Part shown: piece after piece, positions 34,684 to 42,966 of the stretch
Numbering within the stretch: the first letter of the stretch is position 1
How the letters are laid out: each line of letters opens with the position of its first letter
From: PFJX01 sp964542455
Lineage (GTDB): Bacteria; Pseudomonadota; Gammaproteobacteria; Burkholderiales; Thiobacillaceae
Direction: 5' to 3'
DNA: 64,000 nucleotides
Assembly: GCA_964542455.1 (NCBI GenBank)
Contig: CAZIUC010000016.1
Span: forward strand, 1-64,000
Notes under the pieces: model-generated
What the model was told of the DNA's origin: nothing
What the model saw: only the letters and a program-made list of their open reading frames with translations
Database searches by the model: none
Made by a program: the position numbers and the translations under genes

Positions 34684-36024
34684 TTATTCCTCCAGCCGGT
34701 ATTCCACATAAGCGCGATCACGCGCCTGCCGTACCCAATCCTCGAAGGCTTCTTCCGCCTTGCGATCGCGTAGGGCGCGGCGTGCTTCCAGGCGCTTGCG
34801 TTCCTGGGTGACATCCTGGTCACGCCGTTCCAGTACCTGAATCAAGTGCCAGCCGAAGGGGGAGCGCACCGGATCGGAGACCTGGCCGGGTTTCAGGGCA
34901 TCCATCGCGCGCTCGAATTCGGGCACGGTATCGCCAGGATTGAGCCAGTTCAGATCACCGCCGCGATTGGCGGAGAGATCATCGGAATGCAGTTTGGCCA
35001 GTTCCGCGAAATCGGCGCCGTTTTCTATACGTTCCTTGAGCAGGCGCAGGCGGTTGCGGGCATCGTCATCACTGACCACTTCGTTGGTCTTCACCAGAAT
35101 GTGGCGCGCGTGTGTCTGCTTCACGACCAACTGGACATTCTTGCCACGCTTGTCCACCAGTTTGACGATATGAAAGCCGTTCGGGCTTTGAATCACGGCC
35201 GAGCTCTCACCCGGTTTCAGGGTTCTTACCACCTTGGCGAACAGGCTGGGCAGTTGTCCCTCCGAGCGCCAGCCCAGGCTGCCGCCTTGCAGCGCGTTCT
35301 GGGCGTCGGAGTAGGCCGCGGAAACCTGGCTGAAATGGGTGCCGGCCTGAAGTTCCGCCTGGGCCTTTTCCGCCTTGGCGCGCAACTCCGCCAGCTTTTC
35401 CGGGCTGGCGCCTTCCGGGGCCAGGATCAGGATGTGGGCGAGGTTGTATTCGTCCTGCTGATTGGCATCCAGCGCGGGATTGGCGAGGAAGTTGTCGATC
35501 TCGGCATCGGTGACCACGATCTTGTTGTCGACCTCGCGCTCTTTCAGTCGGGCGATGGTCATCTCCGAGCGAATCTGTTCGCGGAAGGCGGCGAAATCAG
35601 TGCCCTCGGCTTCCAGTGCCTTGCGGAACTCATCTGGCGAGAGGTTGTTCTGCTGCGCTATACGCGCCACGGCACGGTCCAGGGCGGTGCCGTCGAAGCG
35701 GATGTTGGTGTCTTCCGCGATCTGCATGAGCGCGCGCTCGCTGATCATGCGCTCGAGCAATTGTTTTTCCAGTGTGCGGCGCGGCGGCGACTGTGTTTTC
35801 TGACTGGTGAGCTGGTGGATTACTTGATCGACTCGTCTTTTTAACTCGTATTCGGTGATCACCGTGTTGTTGACCACCGCCACGATACGGTCGATATCCT
35901 GTGGGGCCGCGTTTGCGGTGGTCGCGCCAAGCAGACTGGCCGCGAGCAGGACAGTCGAGATTGGGCGGGAAAGCCTAGCGCGCAAGTTCTGTGTTGGGTG
36001 TGGCGAGTTCGCTGCTTGGGACAT
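34684..36024 (-). CDS. surA: Periplasmic peptidyl-prolyl isomerase / chaperone SurA
   Basis: SurA escorts outer-membrane proteins, including LptD, through the periplasm. The 446-residue precursor has a signal peptide ('STVLLAASLLGATTANA'), a SurA N-terminal chaperone region ('DRIVAVVNNTVITEYELKRR') and two parvulin domains (about 175-280 and 290-395; 'ARHILVKT', 'GGDLNWLNPGDTVPEFERAM'). The ATG at 36024 gives an unusually long N-terminus; a TTG at 35985 would give a more normal signal peptide. Either start overlaps the lptD end, so the two genes form one unit. Confidence 0.95.
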   Translation of the reverse strand: MSQAANSPHPTQNLRARLSRPISTVLLAASLLGATTANAAPQDIDRIVAVVNNTVITEYELKRRVDQVIHQLTSQKTQSPPRRTLEKQLLERMISERALMQIAEDTNIRFDGTALDRAVARIAQQNNLSPDEFRKALEAEGTDFAAFREQIRSEMTIARLKEREVDNKIVVTDAEIDNFLANPALDANQQDEYNLAHILILAPEGASPEKLAELRAKAEKAQAELQAGTHFSQVSAAYSDAQNALQGGSLGWRSEGQLPSLFAKVVRTLKPGESSAVIQSPNGFHIVKLVDKRGKNVQLVVKQTHARHILVKTNEVVSDDDARNRLRLLKERIENGADFAELAKLHSDDLSANRGGDLNWLNPGDTVPEFERAMDALKPGQVSDPVRSPFGWHLIQVLERRDQDVTQERKRLEARRALRDRKAEEAFEDWVRQARDRAYVEYRLEE

Positions 36025-38263
36025 AGCCGGTGATGCTCCGTTTGAGAACTTCCAGGGGGTTGGGTCCGAGTTTTGTCAGCCCATTCAGTTCCAGTTGCAG
36101 GAAGAAGGCGCTGGAAGCCGTGGTCTGGCTGGTGGCCAGCCTTTGCACAATGCCGCGCAGGGACCAGCAGCCGGCGTTGTATTCAAAACCAGCCAGGCCT
36201 TCCACCAGGCGTGATTCCTGGATCGAGTAGTTGAGGCGGGCAAGGCCGTGCCACTTGGGGGCGAGAGGCCATTGGGCGGATAGGTCGATCTGGTTGAGAC
36301 TACCCTGGGTGTAGCGGTAATCCGCATTGAATAGACGGCCGGGGCCTTCACGCCAGGTGCCGCCCGCGTTGGCCTTGACCAGACTGCTGGTGTCGGTGTT
36401 GTACTGCACACCACTGGTCAGGCGTAGCTTGGGGTTGATCTGGCTGGATATCTGGCCGATCAGGTCGGTGGTGTTGCGGCTGCGAGGCGCGACACCGGGA
36501 AAGGTGACTTTCTGGTCGGCGAAGTAATAGCGCTGCCCCAAGGTGACCTGGAGGCGTTCTGTGCCGCTGCCTTGTTCCAGAAAACGGGAGGTGACTGCCA
36601 GGGTCATCTGGTTGGCATCGTTGATGCGGTCGACGCCGATATACTGGTTCTCCCGGAACATCTGATCGAGCGAAAGATCGCTGACGCCGCTGTCGAAGAC
36701 CGGGATGCTGGTCTGCTGCTTGTATGGGATGTAGACGTAATAAGCGCGGGGTTCCAGCGTCTGGGTGTAGGTGTTGTCGCGATAGGTCATATCGCGTTCG
36801 AGAAACAAACCGGTATCCATGCTGAAGGTGGGCAGGCTACGGGTGACATCGGTGAATCCACCCGCCGGTGCCGCGGCCAGGCTGTCCATCATGTTGCGTG
36901 TGGAATTGTCCAGGGCATAGTGGGTGATGTGCCAACCCAGGCGTGGTGTGAATGTGGAGTAAGGCGTGTCGATCGGCAGGCTGATGCTGGGGTGGGCGTA
37001 GAGGCGACTCCCCTGCACGCGATTTCCGGATGTCTGGTTGAAATTCACGAATTCGCTGCTGAATTCCATGTTCAGCCCGGCGTTCGTGACGTTGCTCCGG
37101 TTTGCGTTGAGTGTGAGTTGCGGCATGCGCTGATAGGGCGCCACGATCGGCGCGGCGGGGTCCTGGAGCGTCTGGTAGGCCTGCAGACGTCCCGTGGCCT
37201 GCCACCAGCCAGCGCTATAGGACAGGCTGCCTTCCTGCAGCAGGTTGACCCGTGAGGTCTGATTGACCAGGCTGGAAAGATCGGTGAAATAGTTGTTGTC
37301 CGAGACTTTTTCAAAAGACAGGTTACCGGACCACCGGGAATCGAATCGTTGTCGGTGCGCGATTTTGCCCAGGTAGCGGGTGCTGTTGCTGACCTGGTCG
37401 TTGGGCAGCAGTTCCAGGGTCGCTTCGCCGCTGTAGTTCGGTTCCAGGTAGCGGAATTCGCCACCTACCTGGAGACCACGCTTGCTCATCACACGCGGCG
37501 TGATGGTGGCGTCGCGGTTGGGGGCAATGTTCCAGTACCAGGGAACGATCACTTCCAGGCCACGTTCGTTGGTGGCGCCATAGGTGGGCGCCAGGAAGCC
37601 CGACTTGCGTTTGTTATCAAGGGAAAAATCCAGCCAGGGCGTATACAGGATGGGAGTGTTCATGTACTCCACCCGAACCTGGCGCGCGCTGCCCACGCTG
37701 GAGATGTAATCCAGTTGCAGGTCGTCCATCTTCATCACCCAGTCGTCATTGCCGGCGGGACAGGTGGTGTAGGTGGCGTCCGTCATCGCGTAGCGATCCG
37801 GCCCCAGAAGATTAATGACGCTCGCCTGCCCGCGCATGAGCTGGCCGGCAGTGTTGTAGACGTTGTAGCGGGCTTCCTTGATCTCGCCGATGTTATCGGT
37901 CAGCTTGAGTTTGAGGGTCGTTCCCTCCAGGCGATCCCGGTCCTGGATAAGGACTACATGGCCGCGCGCGTCCACTTCATCGCCAGGTTGATCGTAATGA
38001 ACCCAGTCGGCCTCGATCTGTTCGCGCAAGTTGCGCATGATGACCTTGCCCTCGGCCTCGAAATACTCATCCTGGCGGCCATGCAATTGATCGGCATCGA
38101 CATGGGTCGGGCCTTCGGTCTGCTTTCCCTTTTGCGCGGCATGGCTAAGAGAGTGCGATGATTTCAGCGGCATCGTGTCGCTGGCGGCAAATGCCTCCAG
38201 GCAAGCCGCCGCGAGGCATAGGGATAGCAGCAAACGCGGGAAGGGAGGTACGGCGGGCGGCAT
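35975..38263 (-). CDS. lptD: LPS-assembly protein LptD
   Basis: LptD is the outer-membrane beta-barrel that inserts lipopolysaccharide. From the Met at 38263 the protein has 762 residues, with a signal peptide ('LLLSLCLAAACLEAFA'), an OstA/LptD N-terminal jellyroll ('HVDADQLHGRQDEYFEAEGK'), and a long barrel with family blocks such as 'TYTTCPAGNDDW' and 'TPILYTPWLDFSLDNKRKSG'. The frame stays open for 407 codons further upstream, but that part runs antisense to amgK and murU and is not LptD-like. It overlaps surA. Confidence 0.95.
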   Translation of the reverse strand: MPPAVPPFPRLLLSLCLAAACLEAFAASDTMPLKSSHSLSHAAQKGKQTEGPTHVDADQLHGRQDEYFEAEGKVIMRNLREQIEADWVHYDQPGDEVDARGHVVLIQDRDRLEGTTLKLKLTDNIGEIKEARYNVYNTAGQLMRGQASVINLLGPDRYAMTDATYTTCPAGNDDWVMKMDDLQLDYISSVGSARQVRVEYMNTPILYTPWLDFSLDNKRKSGFLAPTYGATNERGLEVIVPWYWNIAPNRDATITPRVMSKRGLQVGGEFRYLEPNYSGEATLELLPNDQVSNSTRYLGKIAHRQRFDSRWSGNLSFEKVSDNNYFTDLSSLVNQTSRVNLLQEGSLSYSAGWWQATGRLQAYQTLQDPAAPIVAPYQRMPQLTLNANRSNVTNAGLNMEFSSEFVNFNQTSGNRVQGSRLYAHPSISLPIDTPYSTFTPRLGWHITHYALDNSTRNMMDSLAAAPAGGFTDVTRSLPTFSMDTGLFLERDMTYRDNTYTQTLEPRAYYVYIPYKQQTSIPVFDSGVSDLSLDQMFRENQYIGVDRINDANQMTLAVTSRFLEQGSGTERLQVTLGQRYYFADQKVTFPGVAPRSRNTTDLIGQISSQINPKLRLTSGVQYNTDTSSLVKANAGGTWREGPGRLFNADYRYTQGSLNQIDLSAQWPLAPKWHGLARLNYSIQESRLVEGLAGFEYNAGCWSLRGIVQRLATSQTTASSAFFLQLELNGLTKLGPNPLEVLKRSITGYVPSSELATPNTELAR

Positions 38264-38293
38264 CACGGGCGGTGTTAGAATTTCGACGTTTTT

Positions 38294-39319
38294 TTGACCG
38301 CGCGGATTATAGCTTTGGAACGCCTCGAACGTTTGACCGCCTGGACCCGGAGTGTCCTGCCAGGCCCCCTGATTTCCCTCTCTCCCGCTTCCGCCGATGC
38401 CAGTTTCCGCCGCTACTTCCGCGCGGTGACTGAATCCGGCAGCTTCGTGGTGATGGATGCCCCGCCCAGCCACGAGGATTGCCGCCCGTTTCTGCATGTC
38501 GCGCGCCTGTTCCGTGAAGCGGGCGCCAATACCCCGGAAATCCTCGCGGAAAATCTGGCGGAAGGTTTCCTGCTGCTCTCCGATTTCGGTAACACCACTT
38601 ATCTGATGGCGTTGAACGAGACCAGCGCCGACCGTCTCTACCGTGATGCCAATAGTGCGCTGATTCGGATTCAGCTCGCCAGCCGGCCGGGCGAATTGCC
38701 CGAATACGACGCCGAGTTGCTGATGCGCGAGATGCGTCTGTTTCCCGACTGGTACCTGGCCCGTCATCTCAACATCGATCTCAACGATGAACAGCGAGCG
38801 GTGATGGAAACCGCCTTCGCCGCCATCCTCGCCAACAACCTGGCGCAACCCAAGGTCTATGTGCACCGCGACTGGCACTCGCGCAACCTGATGCTCATCG
38901 AAGCCCACTCCGAGTCCAACCCCGGCGTGCTGGATTTTCAGGACGCGGTCTACGGCCCCATCACCTACGACCTCGCCTCCATCTACAAGGACGCCTACAT
39001 CCACTGGGATGAAGCGCGCGTGCTCGACTGGACGATCCGCTACTGGGAAGCCGCCCGCAGGGCCGGTTTGCCGCTGTCGGACGATTTCGGTGATTTTTAT
39101 CGCGACTTTGAATGGATGGGCATGCAGCGCCACATCAAGGTATTGGGTATCTTCGCCCGCCTTTATCACCGCGACGGCAAGGATGGCTACCTGAAAGATA
39201 TGCCCCTGGTCATGGCTTATCTGCGCAAAGCCTGCGGCCGCTACAACGGCCTCGGCGATTTCATGCGCCTGCTCGATCAAGTCGAAGGCAAGGCGGCGGA
39301 TGTCGGCTACACCTTCTGA
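38294..39319 (+). CDS. amgK: Cell-wall amino-sugar kinase AmgK
   Basis: AmgK phosphorylates N-acetylmuramate and N-acetylglucosamine at the anomeric position in peptidoglycan recycling. The 341-residue protein has the aminoglycoside-phosphotransferase fold with 'YVHRDWHSRNLM' (catalytic loop Asp and Asn) and 'GVLDFQDAVYGPITYDLASI' (metal-binding Asp). The start is TTG at 38294 or TTG at 38315; no ATG fits. It diverges from lptD, with about 30 bases between the starts, and precedes murU, its partner in the AmgK-MurU route that bypasses de novo UDP-MurNAc synthesis. Confidence 0.9.
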   Translation: MTARIIALERLERLTAWTRSVLPGPLISLSPASADASFRRYFRAVTESGSFVVMDAPPSHEDCRPFLHVARLFREAGANTPEILAENLAEGFLLLSDFGNTTYLMALNETSADRLYRDANSALIRIQLASRPGELPEYDAELLMREMRLFPDWYLARHLNIDLNDEQRAVMETAFAAILANNLAQPKVYVHRDWHSRNLMLIEAHSESNPGVLDFQDAVYGPITYDLASIYKDAYIHWDEARVLDWTIRYWEAARRAGLPLSDDFGDFYRDFEWMGMQRHIKVLGIFARLYHRDGKDGYLKDMPLVMAYLRKACGRYNGLGDFMRLLDQVEGKAADVGYTF

Positions 39320-39327
39320 GATGAAAC

Positions 39328-39401
39328 CAGCCCCAGGCTCACTTCGTTCGCGTCCCCCCGAGGGGGAACGGCCCTTTCTCGGGGCGGCCCGGCGGGAAGC
39401 C
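39328..39401 (+). repeat. GC-rich hairpin repeat in front of murU
   Basis: The sequence contains 'ccccccgaggggg' and 'ggggcggcccggcgg', a type of repeat common between genes in betaproteobacteria. The murU frame is open through it, and would read 'PGSLRSRPPEGERPFLG', a typical translated-repeat peptide, so automated starts may be placed too far upstream. Confidence 0.55.
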
Positions 39402-40115
39402 ATGCCGGCACAGCCTTTCAAGGCCATGATCCTTGCCGCCGGTCTGGGCGAACGGATGCGCCCGCTCACCGACCACACCCCCAAGCCTCTGTTGGAAGTA
39501 GGTGGTAAATCGTTGATTAAATGGCAGATAGAACGTTTGAAACGCGCCGGTATTCACGATCTGGTGATCAACCACGCCCACCTCGGTCAGAAGCTTGAAG
39601 ACGCCCTGGGCGACGGCGCCGACCTGGGCGTGAGCATCGCCTGGTCGCGCGAACCGGAACCCCTGGAAACCGCCGGCGGCATCGCCACCGCCCTGCTCCT
39701 GCTGGGCGACGCGCCTTTTCTGGTGAGCAACGGCGATGTCTACACCGAATTCGACTACGCTCGCCTGTTGCCGGTGCTGCAAGAAATGGTCGGCAATCCC
39801 AACCACCTCGCGCATCTCGTGCTGGTGGACAACCCGCCGCACCACCCGGAAGGGGATTTCGCCCTGGCGGAAGGTAAGGTCATTGAACCGCCCAGCCATG
39901 CCGTAGGGCATTACACATTCTCCGGCATCGGCTGTTACCGCGCGGAACTGTTTTCCGGAATCGTCCCCATGAACAAGGCCAAGCTCGCGCCCTTGCTGCG
40001 CGCGGCGATGAACAAGGGCCAGGTGACCGGTGAACACTTCGGCGGCCGCTGGGAAGATGTCGGTACCCCGCAACGGCTCGCCGATCTCGACATGGAGTTG
40101 CAGCATGCCGCCTGA
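39402..40115 (+). CDS. murU: N-acetylmuramate-1-phosphate uridylyltransferase MurU
   Basis: MurU couples MurNAc-1-phosphate with UTP to give UDP-MurNAc in cell-wall recycling. The nucleotidyltransferase signature 'LAAGLGERMRPLTDHTPKPL' begins near residue 11, and 'LVSNGDVYTEFDY' carries the metal-binding Asp. The Met at 39402 gives 237 residues; the Met at 39426 is also possible. The longer upstream frame is rejected because it translates a repeat. The gene pairs with amgK and overlaps pepP by 11 bases. Confidence 0.9.
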   Translation: MPAQPFKAMILAAGLGERMRPLTDHTPKPLLEVGGKSLIKWQIERLKRAGIHDLVINHAHLGQKLEDALGDGADLGVSIAWSREPEPLETAGGIATALLLLGDAPFLVSNGDVYTEFDYARLLPVLQEMVGNPNHLAHLVLVDNPPHHPEGDFALAEGKVIEPPSHAVGHYTFSGIGCYRAELFSGIVPMNKAKLAPLLRAAMNKGQVTGEHFGGRWEDVGTPQRLADLDMELQHAA

Positions 40116-41415
40116 CATCGCCACCCACCGCGCCCGTCGCGCCCACCTTCTGCAAACCCTGGGCGATGGCGTCCTCATCCTCGCCACCGCGCCGGAAGCC
40201 ATCCGCAACCACGACGCCCACTATCCCTACCGCTTCGGCAGCCATTTCTATTACCTGACGGCCTTTCCGGAGCCGGAAGCGGTGCTGGTCCTGATCGCCG
40301 GCAGAAAACCGAAACAGATACTGTTCTGCCGCGAAAAGAACGAGGAACGGGAAATCTGGGACGGCTTCCGCCACGGCCCGAAGGCGGCAAAAGAAGTGTT
40401 TGGCTTCGACGCGGCGTATCCCTCCTCGGAAATCGACAAGCGCCTGCCCAAGCTCCTTGAAAACCAGCCACGCGTCGCCTACGCCTTTGGCGCCGAACCT
40501 GCCTGGGATGCCCGGGTCATGGGCTGGATCAACGCCGTGCGCGGCAAGGTCCGTGGCGGTGTCACCGCACCAGGGACACTGAGTGATGCCCACGCCCTGA
40601 TCGACGCCATGCGCCTGTTCAAGGACAGCCACGAAATCGACCTCATGCAGCGCGCCGCCAACCTCTCCGCCGAAGCCCATCGCTCGGTGCTGCGCCTATG
40701 CAAACCCGGCATGGGCGAATGGGAAATCGAAGCGGAATTGCAGCGCGTGTTCCGCGCCGGCGGCTGCCAGGCGCCGGCCTACACGCCCATCGTCGCGGGA
40801 GGCGCCAACGCCTGCGTGCTGCACTACGTCGGCAACGACCAGTCGCTCAAGGATGGCGACCTGTTATTGATCGACGCCGCCGGCGAATACAACGGCTATG
40901 CCGCCGACATCACCCGCACCTTCCCGGTCAATGGCCGCTTCAGCGGCGCGCAGAAAGACGTCTACGAAATCGTTCTCGCCGCCCAACTTGCCGCCATCGA
41001 CGCGGTCCGCCCCGGCAACACCTTCAATGCCCCACACGAAGCAGCCCTGCGCGTCCTCACCCGGGGCCTGGTCGACCTGAAGCTCCTCTCCGGCGAAGTG
41101 GACGCCCTGGTCGAAAGCGAAGCCTACAAGCCCTGGTACATGCACAAGACCAGCCACTGGCTCGGCCTCGATGTGCACGACGCCGGCGACTATAAAATCA
41201 AGGGCGCCTGGCGCGAACTGCAACCCGACATGGCGCTGACAGTCGAACCCGGCCTCTATATCCGCCGCGCCGAAAATGTCCCGGAAGTGTTATGGAATAT
41301 CGGTGTCCGCATCGAGGATGATGTGGTGGTGACACAAGACGGCTGCCATGTGCTGAGCGAAGCGGCGCCGAAGACGGTGGCGGAGATCGAGTCCATCATG
41401 CAATCCCCGACCTAA
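40105..41415 (+). CDS. pepP: Xaa-Pro aminopeptidase P
   Basis: PepP removes N-terminal residues that precede proline. The 436-residue protein has the aminopeptidase P N-terminal domain (about 1-140) and the pita-bread metallopeptidase domain with its metal ligands in 'LLIDAAGEYNGYAADITRTF' (two Asp), 'HWLGLDVHD' (His), 'TVEPGLYI' (Glu) and 'GVRIEDDVVV' (Glu). The ATG at 40105 overlaps the murU end. A strong terminator follows. Confidence 0.94.
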   Translation: MPPDIATHRARRAHLLQTLGDGVLILATAPEAIRNHDAHYPYRFGSHFYYLTAFPEPEAVLVLIAGRKPKQILFCREKNEEREIWDGFRHGPKAAKEVFGFDAAYPSSEIDKRLPKLLENQPRVAYAFGAEPAWDARVMGWINAVRGKVRGGVTAPGTLSDAHALIDAMRLFKDSHEIDLMQRAANLSAEAHRSVLRLCKPGMGEWEIEAELQRVFRAGGCQAPAYTPIVAGGANACVLHYVGNDQSLKDGDLLLIDAAGEYNGYAADITRTFPVNGRFSGAQKDVYEIVLAAQLAAIDAVRPGNTFNAPHEAALRVLTRGLVDLKLLSGEVDALVESEAYKPWYMHKTSHWLGLDVHDAGDYKIKGAWRELQPDMALTVEPGLYIRRAENVPEVLWNIGVRIEDDVVVTQDGCHVLSEAAPKTVAEIESIMQSPT

Positions 41416-41477
41416 GTGGTTGGGCGCCACCGCAAACGGTACCCGCCTGACAGCGGACAATTAGGCGGTGAACGGAG

Positions 41478-41503
41478 CCGGGGCCGAGCGCCCCGGTTTT
41501 TTT
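41478..41503 (+). terminator. Rho-independent terminator after pepP
   Basis: The stem CCGGGG / CCCCGG (41478-41483 and 41491-41496) with a seven-base loop is followed by seven T residues. It would end the amgK-murU-pepP transcript before the converging ubiC gene. Confidence 0.85.
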
Positions 41504-41530
41504 ATGACCACAAAGGCGCTTGTGCCGGCG

Positions 41531-42076
41531 CTATCTCAGGATGCGTGAATCCGGCGCCGGGTATTGGCTTACCGCGGGCAGGAAGACTTCGGTAACCAGC
41601 AACGGATGCCCGGCCAGCGCGAATTGCGAACGGCGCATCCAGAGACAACGCGGCGCTTCGCCGAGATGGGCGACGGCGGGGCGGTAGAGCGGATGGCGGG
41701 CGTCGAGCTGCCGGTATTCAAGGGGAAAGCGGCGCACCTTGGGGTCGGCGAACAGGGCGGCGCCGAGCGGGCGGTTGCCCAGGCGCGAAAGGGCGACCCA
41801 GGGGCCATGAAGGCCGGGCAGGGGAATGACGCTGTGGGCGTAGACCAGGGGGGTGTCGCCGCAGATCAGCAGGACATCGCGGATCAGGGCGCGCTGGCCG
41901 CGTCGCAGGCCGAGGGCGCGGTATTCGTCACGTAGCGGCGGCGCGATGTGCTGGCTGACGCGTTGGACCCGCAAGTGCGGGCAGACGGCTTGCAGGCGGC
42001 GGGTGAGCGAGCCGTGATCGTCCAGCCAGCCGCGCCAGTCGCCGGCACGCCAGGCCGGCGTATTCCAGATTTTCAT
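41531..42076 (-). CDS. ubiC: Chorismate lyase
   Basis: UbiC splits chorismate into 4-hydroxybenzoate and pyruvate, the first ubiquinone-specific step. The 181-residue protein shows 'WLDDHGSLTRRL' near the N-terminus, Arg66 in 'LIRDVLL' and Glu163 in 'LLVTEVFLPA', which correspond to the product-binding Arg and Glu of the family. It stands alone on the minus strand, converging on pepP. The upstream gap of 227 bases is full of repeats. Confidence 0.92.
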   Translation of the reverse strand: MKIWNTPAWRAGDWRGWLDDHGSLTRRLQAVCPHLRVQRVSQHIAPPLRDEYRALGLRRGQRALIRDVLLICGDTPLVYAHSVIPLPGLHGPWVALSRLGNRPLGAALFADPKVRRFPLEYRQLDARHPLYRPAVAHLGEAPRCLWMRRSQFALAGHPLLVTEVFLPAVSQYPAPDSRILR

Positions 42077-42127
42077 GTGGTTTACCGGGGAAACTCAATC
42101 GAAAGGTCGGGCCTGCGCTTCGGCATG

Positions 42128-42145
42128 TCAGGTAGCGATATAGCC
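42128..42145 (-). repeat. Partial copy of repeat family D
   Basis: The 18 bases 'tcaggtagcgatatagcc' are the reverse complement of 24088-24106-region sequence (ggctttatcgctacctga) with one mismatch. The other half of the same unit is at 42285-42310, so a family D copy appears to have been split by the family A element between them. Confidence 0.5.
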
Positions 42146-42169
42146 AGATTGTCCATTAGCTGCGGTAGC

Positions 42170-42245
42170 CATGTTGCGCTGGCGTCTCGCCGGCTTCGCG
42201 GGCCTGATTAGAAGAACGAAGCGTGCGAGACGCCAGCGCTACATG
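42170..42245. repeat. Dispersed palindromic repeat (family A), most complete copy
   Basis: The arms 42170-42190 and 42225-42245 are reverse complements over 21 bases with one mismatch, including a perfect 15-base core 'gcgctggcgtctcgc'. The ends read 'catgt...acatg'. The centre is 'cggcttcgcgggcc...' as in the cimA copy. This is the best template for defining the family. Confidence 0.8.
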
Positions 42246-42284
42246 TGGGGCCACCTCTAAAGCCTCGGCTAACGGATACTTTGG

Positions 42285-42310
42285 GATAAAGCCGCAACCT
42301 GACCTACGGC
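42285..42310 (-). repeat. Dispersed repeat (family D), supplies a stop codon
   Basis: Read on the minus strand, these 26 bases are identical to 24071-24096 at the truA end. They begin 'gccgtaggtc', and the TAG is the stop codon of the lipoprotein gene at 42304-42966, exactly as it is for truA. Confidence 0.75.
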
Positions 42311-42966
42311 TGTTTTGCGCCGGTGATCAGGTCGATGCGGCGTTGCAAATGGGCCACGGCGCCGCTGTCGTTCGCGGCCTGGGCGCGTTTCACTTCCACG
42401 TTCAGCCAGGCCAGCAGGGGCCGGCGCCAGCCGCGTTCCGAGGCGGTCTCGACCGCGCCGGCCAGCGTGGTGGGTTCGGCGCGACTGCTTTTGAACAGCA
42501 GGGCGGCGGCGATCAGGCGCGGCAGCGGGTCTTTGATCTCGTCCACGGCGCGGTTTGCGGCGGCATCGTCCTTGGCGCCGACCAGATCGGCGTAGTGCTT
42601 GGGCAGCAATTTCGCGTCCAGCCCTCGCCAGTCGCCAGCGAGAAAACGGGCATAGGCGATGTCGTTGGCGGCGGCTTCACTGGCGAGTTTGTCGTAGCCG
42701 TCGCAGGCGGTGAAATCGAGGCCGGCGGCGCGCGTGCCGCAGGCCGCCAGTTCCGCGCGCGCCAGCAGGTCGAGGCGGCCGGTCTTGGCGATTTCGCCGC
42801 GTGCCTTGTCCAGGGCGAGGTCGGCGGTCTTGCTGTCGCCTTCCAGCCAGCGGGTCTGAAAGTGTTCGATCAGGCTGACGGCATTCATTTTCCAGTCCGC
42901 CGGCGGCGGGGCGCTGGAACAAGCGGCCAGGAGCAGGGCAAGGGCGAGCGCGATGGTCGATTTCAT
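42304..42966 (-). CDS. Lipoprotein of the MCE transporter cluster
   Basis: From the Met at 42966 the protein has 220 residues, with a lipoprotein signal 'LALALLLAACSS' (Cys16 as the lipid site) and a helical, Ala-rich mature part. I do not recognise the family; it is not obviously the PqiC/YmbA type. It overlaps the mlaD-like gene by four bases and so belongs to its operon, where an outer-membrane or periplasmic partner role is plausible. Its stop codon is contributed by a dispersed repeat. Confidence 0.78.
   Translation of the reverse strand: MKSTIALALALLLAACSSAPPPADWKMNAVSLIEHFQTRWLEGDSKTADLALDKARGEIAKTGRLDLLARAELAACGTRAAGLDFTACDGYDKLASEAAANDIAYARFLAGDWRGLDAKLLPKHYADLVGAKDDAAANRAVDEIKDPLPRLIAAALLFKSSRAEPTTLAGAVETASERGWRRPLLAWLNVEVKRAQAANDSGAVAHLQRRIDLITGAKQP

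Noticed and set aside
39300..39401. 34-codon N-terminal extension of murU
   Set aside because: It translates a GC-rich intergenic repeat and overlaps the amgK end; the nucleotidyltransferase signature fits a start at 39402 or 39426.
38264..39484. 407-codon N-terminal extension of lptD
   Set aside because: It runs antisense to amgK and the murU start, is not LptD-like, and would bury the signal peptide that begins at the Met at 38263.
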